Counted from the stretch's first letter, positions 1-8,367 are shown. The stretch is DNA of 63,909 nt from SCUS01 sp966211675 (GCA_966211675.1 CBIHPK010000018.1:1-63909); one strand, 5' to 3'. Made by a program: numbers and translations. The notes: a model not told the origin generated them from the letters alone.

Positions 1-94
1 GGGGGGGGGGGCGCGGGCCCACCCCTGGGGGGGGTTTTGCCCGCCGCCCCCCCCCGGTCCGGGGGGGGGGCCACGCTGTTTATTGCTCACCTTC
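1..94. other. Low-complexity window edge, no gene
   Basis: The first ~75 bases are dominated by runs of 8-12 G or C separated by a few other bases, unlike any other stretch in the window. No coding signal continues from it. It looks like a contig end or low-quality read edge, so anything called here should be distrusted. Confidence 0.6.
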
Positions 95-622
95 TCAACG
101 CGCTCCGCTGGCGGTGCGGGTGCCGACCGCGGAGAGCACTCGCGCGACTCCGCCCGGGTCGGCGTTGGCGTGGATGCTCTCCACCACTCGCCCCGACGGG
201 TCGATCACGAACACCCACGGCGTCTCGCTCTCCGGCAGTCCGAGCTGCTCTGCGAAGGAGCCGTCGCGGGAGAACCAGACGCGGTGCCACGCCTCCCTCG
301 GCGTCGCGTCGCGCGCTTGAGAGAGCACCGTCGCGGTGGGCACCAGCGCGAAGAGGTCGAGCGCCACGAAGGACAGCATCCGCGTCCCCTCCGGAACGCG
401 ACCCTGGATCTGTCGCCACCAGGTCGCGAGGTTGGGGCCGACGTCCTTGTCGGTCATGGCGATGACGACGGTCCATTGACCGGTGAGGTCGCGCTCGGTG
501 TGATGCACGCCGCCCAGGTCGTTGACCGATACCGACGGGAGCACGCGGCCGGGCTGCGGCACGGCGAACGCCGCGGGGCTGATCGCCAGGGTAAGCAGGG
601 CCGCGAGGGCGATGGCCTTCAT
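95..622 (-). CDS. Secreted thioredoxin-fold (redoxin-like) protein
   Basis: A 175-residue protein beginning MKAIALAALL with a clear signal peptide (cleavage probably after PAAFA, about residue 20). The start is set by a GGAGG seven bases upstream; the open frame extends further upstream but without signal-peptide character. The mature part (GRVLPSVSVNDLGG, DLTGQWTVVIAMTDKDVG, VFVIDPSGRVVESIHAN) follows the pattern of AhpC/TlpA/SCO-type thioredoxin folds, including the DPSGRV hairpin before the last strand. There is no Cys in the mature protein, so a thiol redox role is unlikely; a chaperone-like or structural role is possible. It may be cotranscribed with the lipoprotein gene 197 bases upstream. 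Family placement is inference. Confidence 0.6.
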   Translation of the reverse strand: MKAIALAALLTLAISPAAFAVPQPGRVLPSVSVNDLGGVHHTERDLTGQWTVVIAMTDKDVGPNLATWWRQIQGRVPEGTRMLSFVALDLFALVPTATVLSQARDATPREAWHRVWFSRDGSFAEQLGLPESETPWVFVIDPSGRVVESIHANADPGGVARVLSAVGTRTASGAR

Positions 623-791
623 GGGGAACCTCCAGGACTTGAGATGGTCCCTGAGGGCAATGCGAAGCGCAGGCCGCGGGTGGATGGCCCACGACGCACC
701 TGTTTTCCCGATCATTCGCGGTGTGGCAGTTCCCTCCGGGGGGTCTGCCATTCCGCCACAGTCGGTTCGGTCTTGCCCTTCCCCCTCGCCA

Positions 792-813
792 CAGAGCCCC
801 CGCGGAGGCTCTG
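792..813 (-). terminator. Hairpin after the OB-fold-like lipoprotein gene
   Basis: CAGAGCC and GGCTCTG form a perfect 7-bp stem with an 8-base loop, 7 bases beyond the stop of the minus-strand gene ending at 820. There is no T-run, so it is a weak terminator candidate or an mRNA 3'-end stabiliser. Confidence 0.35.
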
Positions 814-819
814 CGCCTC

Positions 820-1668
820 TCAGCCCCCGGGCGTCAGGTCGGCGAGGGTCCGCGGGATGAGCTTCGGGCCGTAGAAGTACGACACCACCCCGACCACTCG
901 CGCCCATCGGGTGCCCGCGGCCACGCCCGGGATCGTGACCATCTGCATCGCGAGCTTGGGGCCGTTGCGATCGGAGGTGATCTGGATCTCACCGCGGCGG
1001 TCGGCGGGCCCGACGGCGGTCACGTTGGCGACCTCGACGAGCACCCCGATGAGGGCGGCGTTGTGGTCCATGAGGTCTTGCACGGTGACGCGCACCGGCG
1101 GCGGCAGCGGCGCCACGCCGGCGCTGCGGATGGTGGGCTCGCGCACCTGCGGCAGGAAGCGCCCGTCGGGGAAGGGCTGCGGCGGCGACCCGCACACGCC
1201 CGAGCAGTCGAACTCGTCGTACTGCCCGCCGGACATGTCGACGAGGTCGCCGACCTTGGGGCGATAGGCGAGCGGGCTGAACTGGGTATTGAAGGTCGAG
1301 ATGCCGCAGACGCGCGCCATGCCATCGGGCAGCATGGGGCAGGGCAGGAAGCGGTCGGTGGAGGCGCCGACGGGGATGGTCTCCTGCACGTAGACGGTGC
1401 CCACGTCGCCGTTCATGGTCTCGTCGAGCTCGTCATAGGCGGTGACCTGGAGGTTGCGCGCGTCGACCGGCGTCCCCTCCGTCACCCGGGTCATGGGGTT
1501 GGGGTCGCGCAGCGCGCTGAGCGGCGTGGTGCTGCGGAGGAAGGGGCGGTTGCACGAGTTGTCGGGCTCGTCGCACCGCACGGTGCTCGGCACGTCGGAG
1601 CACCCGAGCGCGCTCAGGATCAGGGCGGAAATGACGAGGGACGGACGGTGGCTGCGCACGGCGCGCAC
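820..1668 (-). CDS. Lipoprotein with OB-fold-like C-terminal domain
   Basis: Taken from a GTG at 1668 (a second GTG at 1659 is equally possible) because translation from there gives a type II signal peptide: basic VRAVRSHRPS, a hydrophobic stretch and the lipobox SALGC. The long open frame upstream overlaps the thiolase gene and has no signal character. The product is about 282 residues. The C-terminal ~100 residues (VTVQDLMDHNAALIGVLVEV, GEIQITSDR, RVVGVVSYFYGPKLIPRT) resemble the OB-fold region found in secreted nuclease-associated and DUF5689-like proteins. Several Cys pairs (CGSPPQ, CSGVC) suit an exported protein. It follows the thiolase gene by only 28 bases, so it may be in the same transcript. 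Function is not recognised. Confidence 0.6.
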   Translation of the reverse strand: MRAVRSHRPSLVISALILSALGCSDVPSTVRCDEPDNSCNRPFLRSTTPLSALRDPNPMTRVTEGTPVDARNLQVTAYDELDETMNGDVGTVYVQETIPVGASTDRFLPCPMLPDGMARVCGISTFNTQFSPLAYRPKVGDLVDMSGGQYDEFDCSGVCGSPPQPFPDGRFLPQVREPTIRSAGVAPLPPPVRVTVQDLMDHNAALIGVLVEVANVTAVGPADRRGEIQITSDRNGPKLAMQMVTIPGVAAGTRWARVVGVVSYFYGPKLIPRTLADLTPGG

Positions 1669-1696
1669 CCTACCAGAGGCCGCGGACGGGGGCGAC

Positions 1697-2875
1697 TCAG
1701 TCGCGGCGGTACATGGTGACCACGCAGGCCCCGCCGAGGCCGAGGTTGTGCTGGAGCGCGACGCGGGCGTCGGGCACCTGGCGCTTGTCGCCCATGCCCC
1801 GGAGCTGCCAGACCAGCTCGGTGCACTGCGCGAGGCCGGTGGCGCCGAGGGGGTGTCCCTTGGAGAGCAGTCCGCCCGACGGGTTGACCACGTACTTCCC
1901 GCCGAAGGTGTTGTCGCCCGCGTCGATGAACTTCTCCGCCTCGCCCTCACCGCAGAGGCCGAGCGCCTCGTAGGTGATGAGCTCGTTGGCGGTGAAGCAG
2001 TCGTGGAGCTCGACGACCTGCACGTCCTTCGGGCCGAGGCCCGACTGGGCGTAGACCTTGTCCGCGGCGGCCTTGCTCATGTCGTAGCCGACCATCTTCA
2101 TCATCGAGTCGCCGAAGCTCGACCCGTAGTCCGTGGTCATGGCCTGACCCGCGATGTACACGGGGTTGGCGATGTTGTGGCGTCGCGCGAACTCCTCCGA
2201 GCACAGCACCGCCGCGGCCGCGCCGCAGGTCGGCGGGCAGCACTGGAAGCGCGTGAGCGGATCGAACACCTCCGGAGCGCTCATGATCTCGTCGAGGGTG
2301 AGCGTGTCGCCGAAGAGCGCGTAGGGGTTGCGGTTGGCGTGCTGGCGGGCCTTCCAGGCGATCTTGCCGAAGGTCTCCTTCTTGGTTCCGTAGCGCCAGC
2401 GGTACTCGCGCCCGGCGCCGCCGAACATCTGCGCCGCGAAGGGCGCCTGGTTGACGCCCTGCGCCTCGTTCATCACCCCGACGTGCTTGTCGAGGGGGTT
2501 GGTGCGGTCGGTCCACTTGGCCGCGAGGGCGCCCTTCTCCATCTGCTCGAAGCCGACGGCGATGGCGCACTCCACCACGCCGCCCTCGATCGCCTGCTTC
2601 GCCAGCATCAGCGCGCTCGACCCGGTGGAGCAGTTGTTGTTCACGTTGAACACGGGGATGCCCGTGAGCCCCACTTCGTACATCGCGCGCTGCCCGCAGG
2701 TGCTGTCTCCATAGACATATCCCGCGTAGGCCTGCTCGACCTCTCCGTACGGAACCCCCGCGTCGGCCAGCGCCTGCCGCGCCGCCTTGGAGGCCATCAC
2801 GTTGTATTCCTCGCTCGCGCCGGGCTTGGCGAACTTCACCATGCCGACACCGATCACGTTTACGCGTCGTCCCAT
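1697..2875 (-). CDS. SCP-x type thiolase (lipid-transfer-protein thiolase)
   Basis: A complete 392-residue thiolase-fold enzyme. The acyl-carrying Cys is C82 in NNNCSTGSSAL; the catalytic His lies in GGLLSKGHPLGATG (H341), the HDCF motif is at 291-294 and the final GGAC Cys is C384. Lengths and motifs match the sterol carrier protein X/3-ketoacyl-CoA thiolase branch, which cleaves 3-ketoacyl-CoA with CoA in the last step of beta-oxidation, often of branched or steroid side chains. The start has AGGAAG upstream. It lies 38 bases downstream of the HSD17B4-like gene on the same strand, so the two supply hydration, oxidation and thiolysis in order. The precise substrate cannot be read from the sequence. 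Confidence 0.92.
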   Translation of the reverse strand: MGRRVNVIGVGMVKFAKPGASEEYNVMASKAARQALADAGVPYGEVEQAYAGYVYGDSTCGQRAMYEVGLTGIPVFNVNNNCSTGSSALMLAKQAIEGGVVECAIAVGFEQMEKGALAAKWTDRTNPLDKHVGVMNEAQGVNQAPFAAQMFGGAGREYRWRYGTKKETFGKIAWKARQHANRNPYALFGDTLTLDEIMSAPEVFDPLTRFQCCPPTCGAAAAVLCSEEFARRHNIANPVYIAGQAMTTDYGSSFGDSMMKMVGYDMSKAAADKVYAQSGLGPKDVQVVELHDCFTANELITYEALGLCGEGEAEKFIDAGDNTFGGKYVVNPSGGLLSKGHPLGATGLAQCTELVWQLRGMGDKRQVPDARVALQHNLGLGGACVVTMYRRD

Positions 2876-2913
2876 TTTGGTCTCTTCCTCGCTCCGTTAT
2901 TGGTCGTTGCCGA

Positions 2914-5508
2914 TCACGAGTTCTTCAACACCCCGAGCCGATGCGCCACCCGCACGTCTCCGTCCACGCGCAGCCGGCCGTGCTGGAAGAGCGCCTTCGC
3001 GTCCGCGGTGCCCGCCGCCAGCGCCGCGAGGTCCTCGTCGGACAGCGTCAGGAAGGCCGCCGCCGCGCTGTTGCGCCCGGCCGTCACCTTCGAGCCGTCG
3101 ACCACCCACTGCCCGTCCGGGCCCGTGACGTTGAACTGCACCACCGCGCCGAGCTCGCTCGCCAGCGCGGGGTTCGCCGCCAGCCGATCGGCCAGCGCCT
3201 TGAACACCGCCGGCGCCTTCGCGCTCGCCGCCGGTGCCGCTGCCTCGCTCGCTGCCGGAGCCGCCGCCGGAGCCGCCACCACGCCCGCCGCAGCGGCCTC
3301 CATGGCCTTGCGGTCGATCTTGGTGAGGAAGTCGAGCTTCTGCGAAGCCATCACGTTGCCCGAGATCTTCAGCTTCCCGGTGGTGAAGAGCTTCATCGGG
3401 TTGGCCTTGCCCTCGGTCATGGCCATGAAGTCCGCGTCGCTGAGCTCGAGGGTGCACTCGGGCACCGCCGTCTCGCCGCGGCCCACCTTGTTGAGCTTGA
3501 GGTCGAGCGTCCACTGCGACGCCGGCTCCGTCAGCTTGAACTGGAACACCGTCCCCACCTTCGCGGCGACGTCCGGGTTCTTGGTCAGGTAGGCGCCGAT
3601 CGCCTCGAACACCAGCCCGCTGGTGATCTTCCCCGCCCCTGCCCCCGCTGCCGGAGCCGCCTCCGTCTTCGCCGCGGGTGCGCTCGCCTTCGACTTCTTC
3701 TTCGGGACCTCCGCGTACAGCTCCACCGCGGCGTTGGAGATCACGACCTTGTCGCGCTCCTTCACCTTGCAGCGGAACACCACGCGGGTCTCCGACTCCT
3801 TCCACATCTCGGTGACGAGGGTCTCGCCCGGAAACACCGTGTCGGCGAAGCGCACCTTGATGGACTTGAAGCGCCCCGCGTCGCCGCCGGTGAAGGCCTT
3901 GAGCACGTGCCGCCCCGCGTACCCGAAGGAACACAGCCCATGCAGGATGGGCTTCGCATACCCGAAGGCGCCCGCGAAGCCGGGGTCCGCGTGCAGCGGG
4001 TTCCAGTCCCCGGAGAGGCGGTAGAGCAGCGCCTGCGAGTCGCTGGTCTTGTCCTCGATGACGGCGTCCGGCGCGCGGTCGGGCGGCACGTTGACCTCCG
4101 CGCTCGGCCCGCGGTCGCCGCCCCAGCCTCCGGCTCCGCGCACGAAGGTGGTCACCTCGTTGATGGCCAGGAGCTCGCCCTCCTCGTCGAAGGTCTTCGT
4201 CTCGTTGACGACCACGGCCCCCTTGCCCTTGTCGTAGATGGCCTTCACCCGCGAGCGGTGCGTGAGCTTCTGCTTCGTCGGCAGCGGGCGCAGCAGCTCG
4301 GTGTACTGCTCGCCGTGCAGGATGCGGTCGAGCCCGAAGTTGAAGCCCGGCGCGGTCTCCCCGCGGCGGCCCATCTCCAGGATGCCGTTGACCGCCGGGA
4401 CCACCGCGTAGGTCGGCAGCGCCTGGAAGCCTTCGCTCAGCTCGTAGACGTAGTTGAGGTCCGTCGCGTCGAGCGGGTTGCGGCTCGCCCCGACGCCCAG
4501 CGCGTAGAGCGCCAGGTCGCGCTCGTCATACCGGCTGGTGTATTCGGGAAACTGGTACCCGAGCGCCTGGTCGACGTCGATGAACTCGTTGCCGCCCTTG
4601 GAGGGACCGGCCTCCACGTTGGCCATGATCGGGGCCATGGACTCGGTGACCGAGGCCGGGTGCTCGCTCTTGCCGAAGTCGGTGATCTCGCTCCAGCGGG
4701 CCTTCACCTGCTCCGGGCCAAAGCCGCGGCCGAGGCGGAAGGTGGTGCCCTGGGTGCGCTCCCAGCGGAGCTTGCCCATGAAGCCGCCGCCGACCTCGAA
4801 GAGGCCGCCCGTGTCGTTGTTGCCCTCGTGGCAGAGCCAGGCCACCAGCGGCGAGACGAACTCCGGCTTCAGGCTCTCGAGCAGCTCCTTCGGGAGCACC
4901 GTCTCGGTCATGCGCGAGCCCGCGATGGGGGCGATGGTGTTGACCACCACGTTGTTCTTCTTGCCCTCGAGCGCGAGGGTGCTGGCGAAGCCCACGAGCC
5001 CCAGCTTGGCCATGGAGTAGTTGGCCTGGCCGAAGTTGCCGTAGATGCCCGCCGCCGAGGAGGTGAACACCACGCGCCCGTACTTCTGCTCGCGCAGGTG
5101 CGGCCACGCCGCGGCGGTCACCCGGTACGCGCCGAGGACGTGCACCCGGTACACGAGGTCCCAGTCGTCGGGGGTCATCTTCTGGAAGGAGACGTCGCGC
5201 AGGATGCCCGCGTTGTTGACCACGATGTCGACGCGCCCGAAGGCGTCGAGCGCGCTCTTCACGATGCTCGCGCCGTCCTCCACCGAGTCGTAGTTGGCCA
5301 CCGCCTCGCCGCCGCCCGCGCGGATCTCCGCCACCACCGCGTCCGCCGCCGCGCTGCTCTTGCCGCCGCCGGTGTGCGAGCCGCCCAGGTCGTTGATGAC
5401 CACCTTCGCGCCGCGCTTCGCCAGCAGCAACGCATGCGATCGACCGAGGCCGTTGCCCGCGCCCGTGACGATCGCCACCCGCCCGTCAAACCGAAGTTCG
5501 TCTGCCAT
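2914..5508 (-). CDS. HSD17B4-like multifunctional enzyme: SDR + enoyl-CoA hydratase 2 + two SCP2 domains
   Basis: 864 residues with the layout of peroxisomal multifunctional enzyme type 2. Residues 1-~300 are a short-chain dehydrogenase (TGAGNGLGRSHA cofactor loop at 15-26, NNAG, TSSAAG, Y164-S-M-A-K168). Residues ~315-600 are a MaoC-like 2-enoyl-CoA hydratase; D501 and H506 in SGDWNPLHADP keep the spacing of the catalytic Asp/His pair of the human enzyme. After an Ala/Lys linker come two sterol-carrier-protein-2 domains (~630-735 and ~765-864) joined by an Ala/Pro linker. The human protein has one SCP2 and a peroxisomal tail; this one has two and ends KNS. Expected chemistry: hydration of 2-enoyl-CoA and oxidation to 3-ketoacyl-CoA, with lipid delivery by SCP2. 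AGGAG lies 12 bases before ATG; a 20-bp palindrome lies 24 bases upstream. Confidence 0.93.
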   Translation of the reverse strand: MADELRFDGRVAIVTGAGNGLGRSHALLLAKRGAKVVINDLGGSHTGGGKSSAAADAVVAEIRAGGGEAVANYDSVEDGASIVKSALDAFGRVDIVVNNAGILRDVSFQKMTPDDWDLVYRVHVLGAYRVTAAAWPHLREQKYGRVVFTSSAAGIYGNFGQANYSMAKLGLVGFASTLALEGKKNNVVVNTIAPIAGSRMTETVLPKELLESLKPEFVSPLVAWLCHEGNNDTGGLFEVGGGFMGKLRWERTQGTTFRLGRGFGPEQVKARWSEITDFGKSEHPASVTESMAPIMANVEAGPSKGGNEFIDVDQALGYQFPEYTSRYDERDLALYALGVGASRNPLDATDLNYVYELSEGFQALPTYAVVPAVNGILEMGRRGETAPGFNFGLDRILHGEQYTELLRPLPTKQKLTHRSRVKAIYDKGKGAVVVNETKTFDEEGELLAINEVTTFVRGAGGWGGDRGPSAEVNVPPDRAPDAVIEDKTSDSQALLYRLSGDWNPLHADPGFAGAFGYAKPILHGLCSFGYAGRHVLKAFTGGDAGRFKSIKVRFADTVFPGETLVTEMWKESETRVVFRCKVKERDKVVISNAAVELYAEVPKKKSKASAPAAKTEAAPAAGAGAGKITSGLVFEAIGAYLTKNPDVAAKVGTVFQFKLTEPASQWTLDLKLNKVGRGETAVPECTLELSDADFMAMTEGKANPMKLFTTGKLKISGNVMASQKLDFLTKIDRKAMEAAAAGVVAAPAAAPAASEAAAPAASAKAPAVFKALADRLAANPALASELGAVVQFNVTGPDGQWVVDGSKVTAGRNSAAAAFLTLSDEDLAALAAGTADAKALFQHGRLRVDGDVRVAHRLGVLKNS

Positions 5509-5531
5509 GAGATTGACCGCTCCTGTGGGAC

Positions 5532-5551
5532 GACTGAATCGCCATTCAGTC
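5532..5551 (-). promoter_or_regulatory. Perfect palindrome, probable TetR-family operator
   Basis: GACTGAAT at 5532-5539 and ATTCAGTC at 5544-5551 are exact inverted repeats around a 4-base spacer. The site lies 24-43 bases upstream of the multifunctional enzyme ATG, where a repressor would cover the start of transcription. TGAAT...ATTCA half-sites are typical of TetR-family fatty-acid degradation repressors such as Bacillus FadR, which release DNA when they bind acyl-CoA. No regulator gene is adjacent, so the cognate protein would be encoded elsewhere. Confidence 0.65.
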
Positions 5552-5604
5552 GGAGCGCGAACGCTAGCGCCGCAGCGCCGACGGGGGAAGGGGCCATCCC
5601 CCGA

Positions 5605-6756
5605 TCAGGGACCTTCGGCGGCGCCCATCCTCCGGCCGCTGTGCTCGTGGCGGTCGATGGCGTCGAGCTTGTCTCGGGCGTAGGCGGCGTAGGTCCCCGC
5701 GGTGATGGCCGCTCGCGCCTCGCTCATCAACCCTTGGTAGTGATGCAGGTTGTGCATCGAGACGAGCCTCGCCCCGAGCGGCTCGTCGCACTTGAAGAGG
5801 TGGTGCAGGTACGAGCGGCTGAAGGTCTTGCAGGTGGCGCAGGAGCAGGTCGCGTCGAGGGGGTTGTCGTCGAGGCAGTGCGCCCCTCGGGTGAGCTTCA
5901 CCCGGCCGGTGGAGGTGAAGGCCGTCGCCTGCCACCCGAGGTTGGTCGGGAGGATGCAGTCGAACATGTCGACCCCGCCCAGCATGGCGTGCAGCAGGTC
6001 GGGCGGGGTGCCGACGCCCATGAGGTATCGGGGGCGGTCGGGGGGGAGAAGCTCCGCGGCGTAGTGCGTGATGTCCTCCCGCTGCGATCGGGTGTCGCCC
6101 ACCGCGAGGCCGCCGATGGCGAAGCCGTCGAAGGGGTGGTCCGTGAGGAAGCCCGCGGAGGCCTTGCGGAGCTCGGGGAACACGCCCCCCTGCATGATGG
6201 CGAAGAGCGCCTGCGGGGAGTCGGTGCGCGCGGCGAGCGAGCGCAGCGCCCAGCGGTGGGTGCGCTCCATCGCGGCGCGGGTGGTGGCCTCGTCGGAGCG
6301 CGCGTCCACGCACACGTCGAGCACCATCATGATGTCCGCGCCGATGGCGGTCTGCACCTCGATGGAGCGCTCCGGCGAGAGCACGTGCACCCGCTGGTCG
6401 ATGTAGCTGCGGAAGCGCGCTCCGCGCTCGTTGATGGTGCGGTCGCCCGGCAGCGAGAAGATCTGGTAGCCGCCCGAGTCGGTGAGCATCGGGCCGTCCC
6501 AGCCCATGAAGCGGTGGATGCCGCCGACGCGGCGGAAGAGCTCGATGCCCGGCCGGAGCATCAGGTGGTAGGTGTTGCCGAGCACCACCTGGGCGCCCAC
6601 CTCGCGCAGGTCGGCGGGGGTGAGGCCGGTGACCGTGGCGCGGGTTCCGACGGTCATGAAGGCGGGCGTCTCGGCCCGGCCGTGAGGGGTGAGGATCGCG
6701 CCGCGGCGCGCTCGTGAGCCCGGGTCCACGGCGCTCACGGAGAAGTGGAAGGACAT
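5605..6756 (-). CDS. tgt: tRNA-guanine transglycosylase (queuosine pathway), atypical active-site loops
   Basis: 383 residues from MSFHFSV. Family marks: D93 in MLTDSGGYQIF, nucleophile D266 in MFDCILPT, and zinc ligands C304, C306, C309 (CSCATC) with H335. The enzyme swaps G34 of GUN anticodons for preQ1 during queuosine synthesis. Two conserved loops differ from well-studied bacterial TGTs: the usual GGLAVGE reads GGLAVGD (216-221), and LPTRSGRNG after the nucleophile reads LPTNLGWQA (269-277). Those positions touch base and tRNA in the Zymomonas enzyme, so specificity may be shifted, or this may simply be a lineage variant. The start is 29 bases downstream of the ElaA-like gene. Identification as TGT is firm; unchanged activity is not proven. 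Confidence 0.9.
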   Translation of the reverse strand: MSFHFSVSAVDPGSRARRGAILTPHGRAETPAFMTVGTRATVTGLTPADLREVGAQVVLGNTYHLMLRPGIELFRRVGGIHRFMGWDGPMLTDSGGYQIFSLPGDRTINERGARFRSYIDQRVHVLSPERSIEVQTAIGADIMMVLDVCVDARSDEATTRAAMERTHRWALRSLAARTDSPQALFAIMQGGVFPELRKASAGFLTDHPFDGFAIGGLAVGDTRSQREDITHYAAELLPPDRPRYLMGVGTPPDLLHAMLGGVDMFDCILPTNLGWQATAFTSTGRVKLTRGAHCLDDNPLDATCSCATCKTFSRSYLHHLFKCDEPLGARLVSMHNLHHYQGLMSEARAAITAGTYAAYARDKLDAIDRHEHSGRRMGAAEGP

Positions 6757-6785
6757 CGTCGGCGCAGTGTAGCCGACGGACCGCC

Positions 6786-7247
6786 TCACCCGCCGCGCAG
6801 CATCTCCACGTGGGGGATGTCGTCTTCGAGGTAGGCATCGGACACCACGCGAAAGCCGAAGCCCTCGTAGAAGCGCTGCAGGTACGACTGCGCCGAGATG
6901 CGCACGACCGCCGTCGCCCCCGCGCCGGCGTCCATCCGTCGCAGCGCCTCGGCCATCAGCGCGCGGCCCGCCCCGGTGCGGCGCGCCGAGCCCGCGCTCA
7001 CCACGCGCCCGATGCTCGCCTCGGGGTACTTCACGCCCGGAGGGAAGATCCTGCAGTACGCGATGGGAGCATCCCCCGAGGCCCTGGTCGCCCAGAGGTG
7101 CGAGGCGAGAGGGTCGTAGCCGTCGGCGTCGAGGTAGGGGCAGCGCTGCTCCACCACGAAGACCTCCTGACGGAGCGCCATCAGCGCGTAGAGCTCGTCT
7201 CGGGTGAGCTCGTCCCAGGTGCGAAAGCGGAAGGTCGGGGTGTCCAT
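6786..7247 (-). CDS. ElaA-like GNAT N-acetyltransferase
   Basis: A 153-residue single-domain acetyltransferase from MDTPTFRFRTWDELT. The N-terminal LYALMALRQEVFVVEQRCPY and DGYDPLASHLWA are characteristic of the ElaA family; acetyl-CoA binding is marked by IGRVVSAGSARRTGAGRALM (the R-x-x-G-x-G/A loop), followed by the YEGFGF segment near the end. The substrate of ElaA proteins is unknown. It sits directly upstream of tgt, same strand, 29-base gap, and is divergent from the transpeptidase gene across a 72-base region. Confidence 0.85.
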   Translation of the reverse strand: MDTPTFRFRTWDELTRDELYALMALRQEVFVVEQRCPYLDADGYDPLASHLWATRASGDAPIAYCRIFPPGVKYPEASIGRVVSAGSARRTGAGRALMAEALRRMDAGAGATAVVRISAQSYLQRFYEGFGFRVVSDAYLEDDIPHVEMLRGG

Positions 7248-7319
7248 GGGCAGCACCGCGCAATGGCCCCCGGCGGAGGGTCCATTGTCAATATACCTAC
7301 ATGGTGATACATCGGCGCC

Positions 7320-8360
7320 ATGGCTGATTCCAAGCGGTTTGCGGCGGGTGCCTTCCTGGCGATGGGCCTCCTCCTCGGGGGCTGTACCGCCGGCGACGAC
7401 GAGGCCTTCTCGGAGAGCAACGGCACCGACGACATCGACCTCGGAGAGGTCGTCGGCGAGGAGACCGCTCGCGACCCGCGCACCTGGCAGAACGCCCTGC
7501 AGTGCAAAGCCATCCCCAACGTCCCGGCGCTCACGCGGCCGGAGATCATCATCTCGCTCGACGGCCTCACGCTGCACCTGCGCGACCGCGCGGGCGGCTA
7601 TGACCGGGTGTTCCCGATCGGCCCGGGCGCGCTGGAGAACGGCCGCTCGCTCACCCCGACGAGCGACATGGCGCCGGGCGGCGTCTTCTACACCGGGTCC
7701 AACACCACCGAGGCCCCCGACAGCCAGTGGACCTACTACTACCCCTGCCGCATCTGGCATGAGGACCGGGGCGTCCGTACGCCGGTCTTCGCAGGCCTGC
7801 CCTTCATCCGCCTCGCCGGTCCGCCCACCGCGGGCTACGGCATCCACGGCCCCATCGACAACTTCACCGCCCCCAACGGCGGCAACCTCCGCCGCGGCTT
7901 CGTCTCGCACGGCTGCACCCGCATGAGCGCCGAGGACATCGTCGAGGTCTTCGCCCGCATCCGGGGCCGCGCCCGCACGCCGGTGAAGATCCAGCAGGCG
8001 GTCGAGCGCGCCAACGACGGCAGCGCCATCGACGTGCCGCAGCGCTGGGTCGGCGCCGAGTGCTCCGCCAGCAGCGACTGCAACTTCACCAACGGCGTGT
8101 GCCGCATCCCCGCGGGCCAGACCCGCGGCACCTGCACCCTCGCCTGCACCGGCTCGTGCCCCGACCGCGTGGGCGAGGCCACCACCTTCTGCGTGGCCGA
8201 CCCGAGCGCCACCACCATGAGCACCGGCATCTGCGTGCCCACCGCGTCGCCGACCTTCAACCGCACCTGCTCGCGCTACGGCGACCGCCTCCCGCTCGTC
8301 CGCGGCGCCCAGCGCCCGGACCGCAGCGCCCGCGCCGACGTCTGCCGCCCCGCTCGCTGA
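7320..8360 (+). CDS. L,D-transpeptidase (YkuD-like) lipoprotein
   Basis: 346 residues with signal and lipobox LLLGGC (C22), an Asp/Glu-rich stretch, then a YkuD-type catalytic domain at about 72-225. H176 (GYGIHGPID) and C199 in FVSHGCTRMS form the expected H...SHGCxR signature, so the enzyme should be active. L,D-transpeptidases make 3-3 peptidoglycan cross-links or attach proteins to peptidoglycan. The C-terminal ~120 residues contain about ten Cys (CSASSDC, CTLACTGSC) arranged as in disulfide-rich modules of myxobacterial surface proteins, which is unusual for this enzyme class. The lipid anchor would hold it facing the periplasm. Confidence 0.85.
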   Translation: MADSKRFAAGAFLAMGLLLGGCTAGDDEAFSESNGTDDIDLGEVVGEETARDPRTWQNALQCKAIPNVPALTRPEIIISLDGLTLHLRDRAGGYDRVFPIGPGALENGRSLTPTSDMAPGGVFYTGSNTTEAPDSQWTYYYPCRIWHEDRGVRTPVFAGLPFIRLAGPPTAGYGIHGPIDNFTAPNGGNLRRGFVSHGCTRMSAEDIVEVFARIRGRARTPVKIQQAVERANDGSAIDVPQRWVGAECSASSDCNFTNGVCRIPAGQTRGTCTLACTGSCPDRVGEATTFCVADPSATTMSTGICVPTASPTFNRTCSRYGDRLPLVRGAQRPDRSARADVCRPAR

Positions 8361-8367
8361 GCCCCCT

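Noticed and set aside
2941..6717. Very long plus-strand open frame (over 1,200 codons) opposite the beta-oxidation and tgt genes
   Set aside because: It is antisense to well-supported genes, is Arg/Ala/His-rich without domains, and is the usual reverse-frame artefact of high-GC coding sequence.
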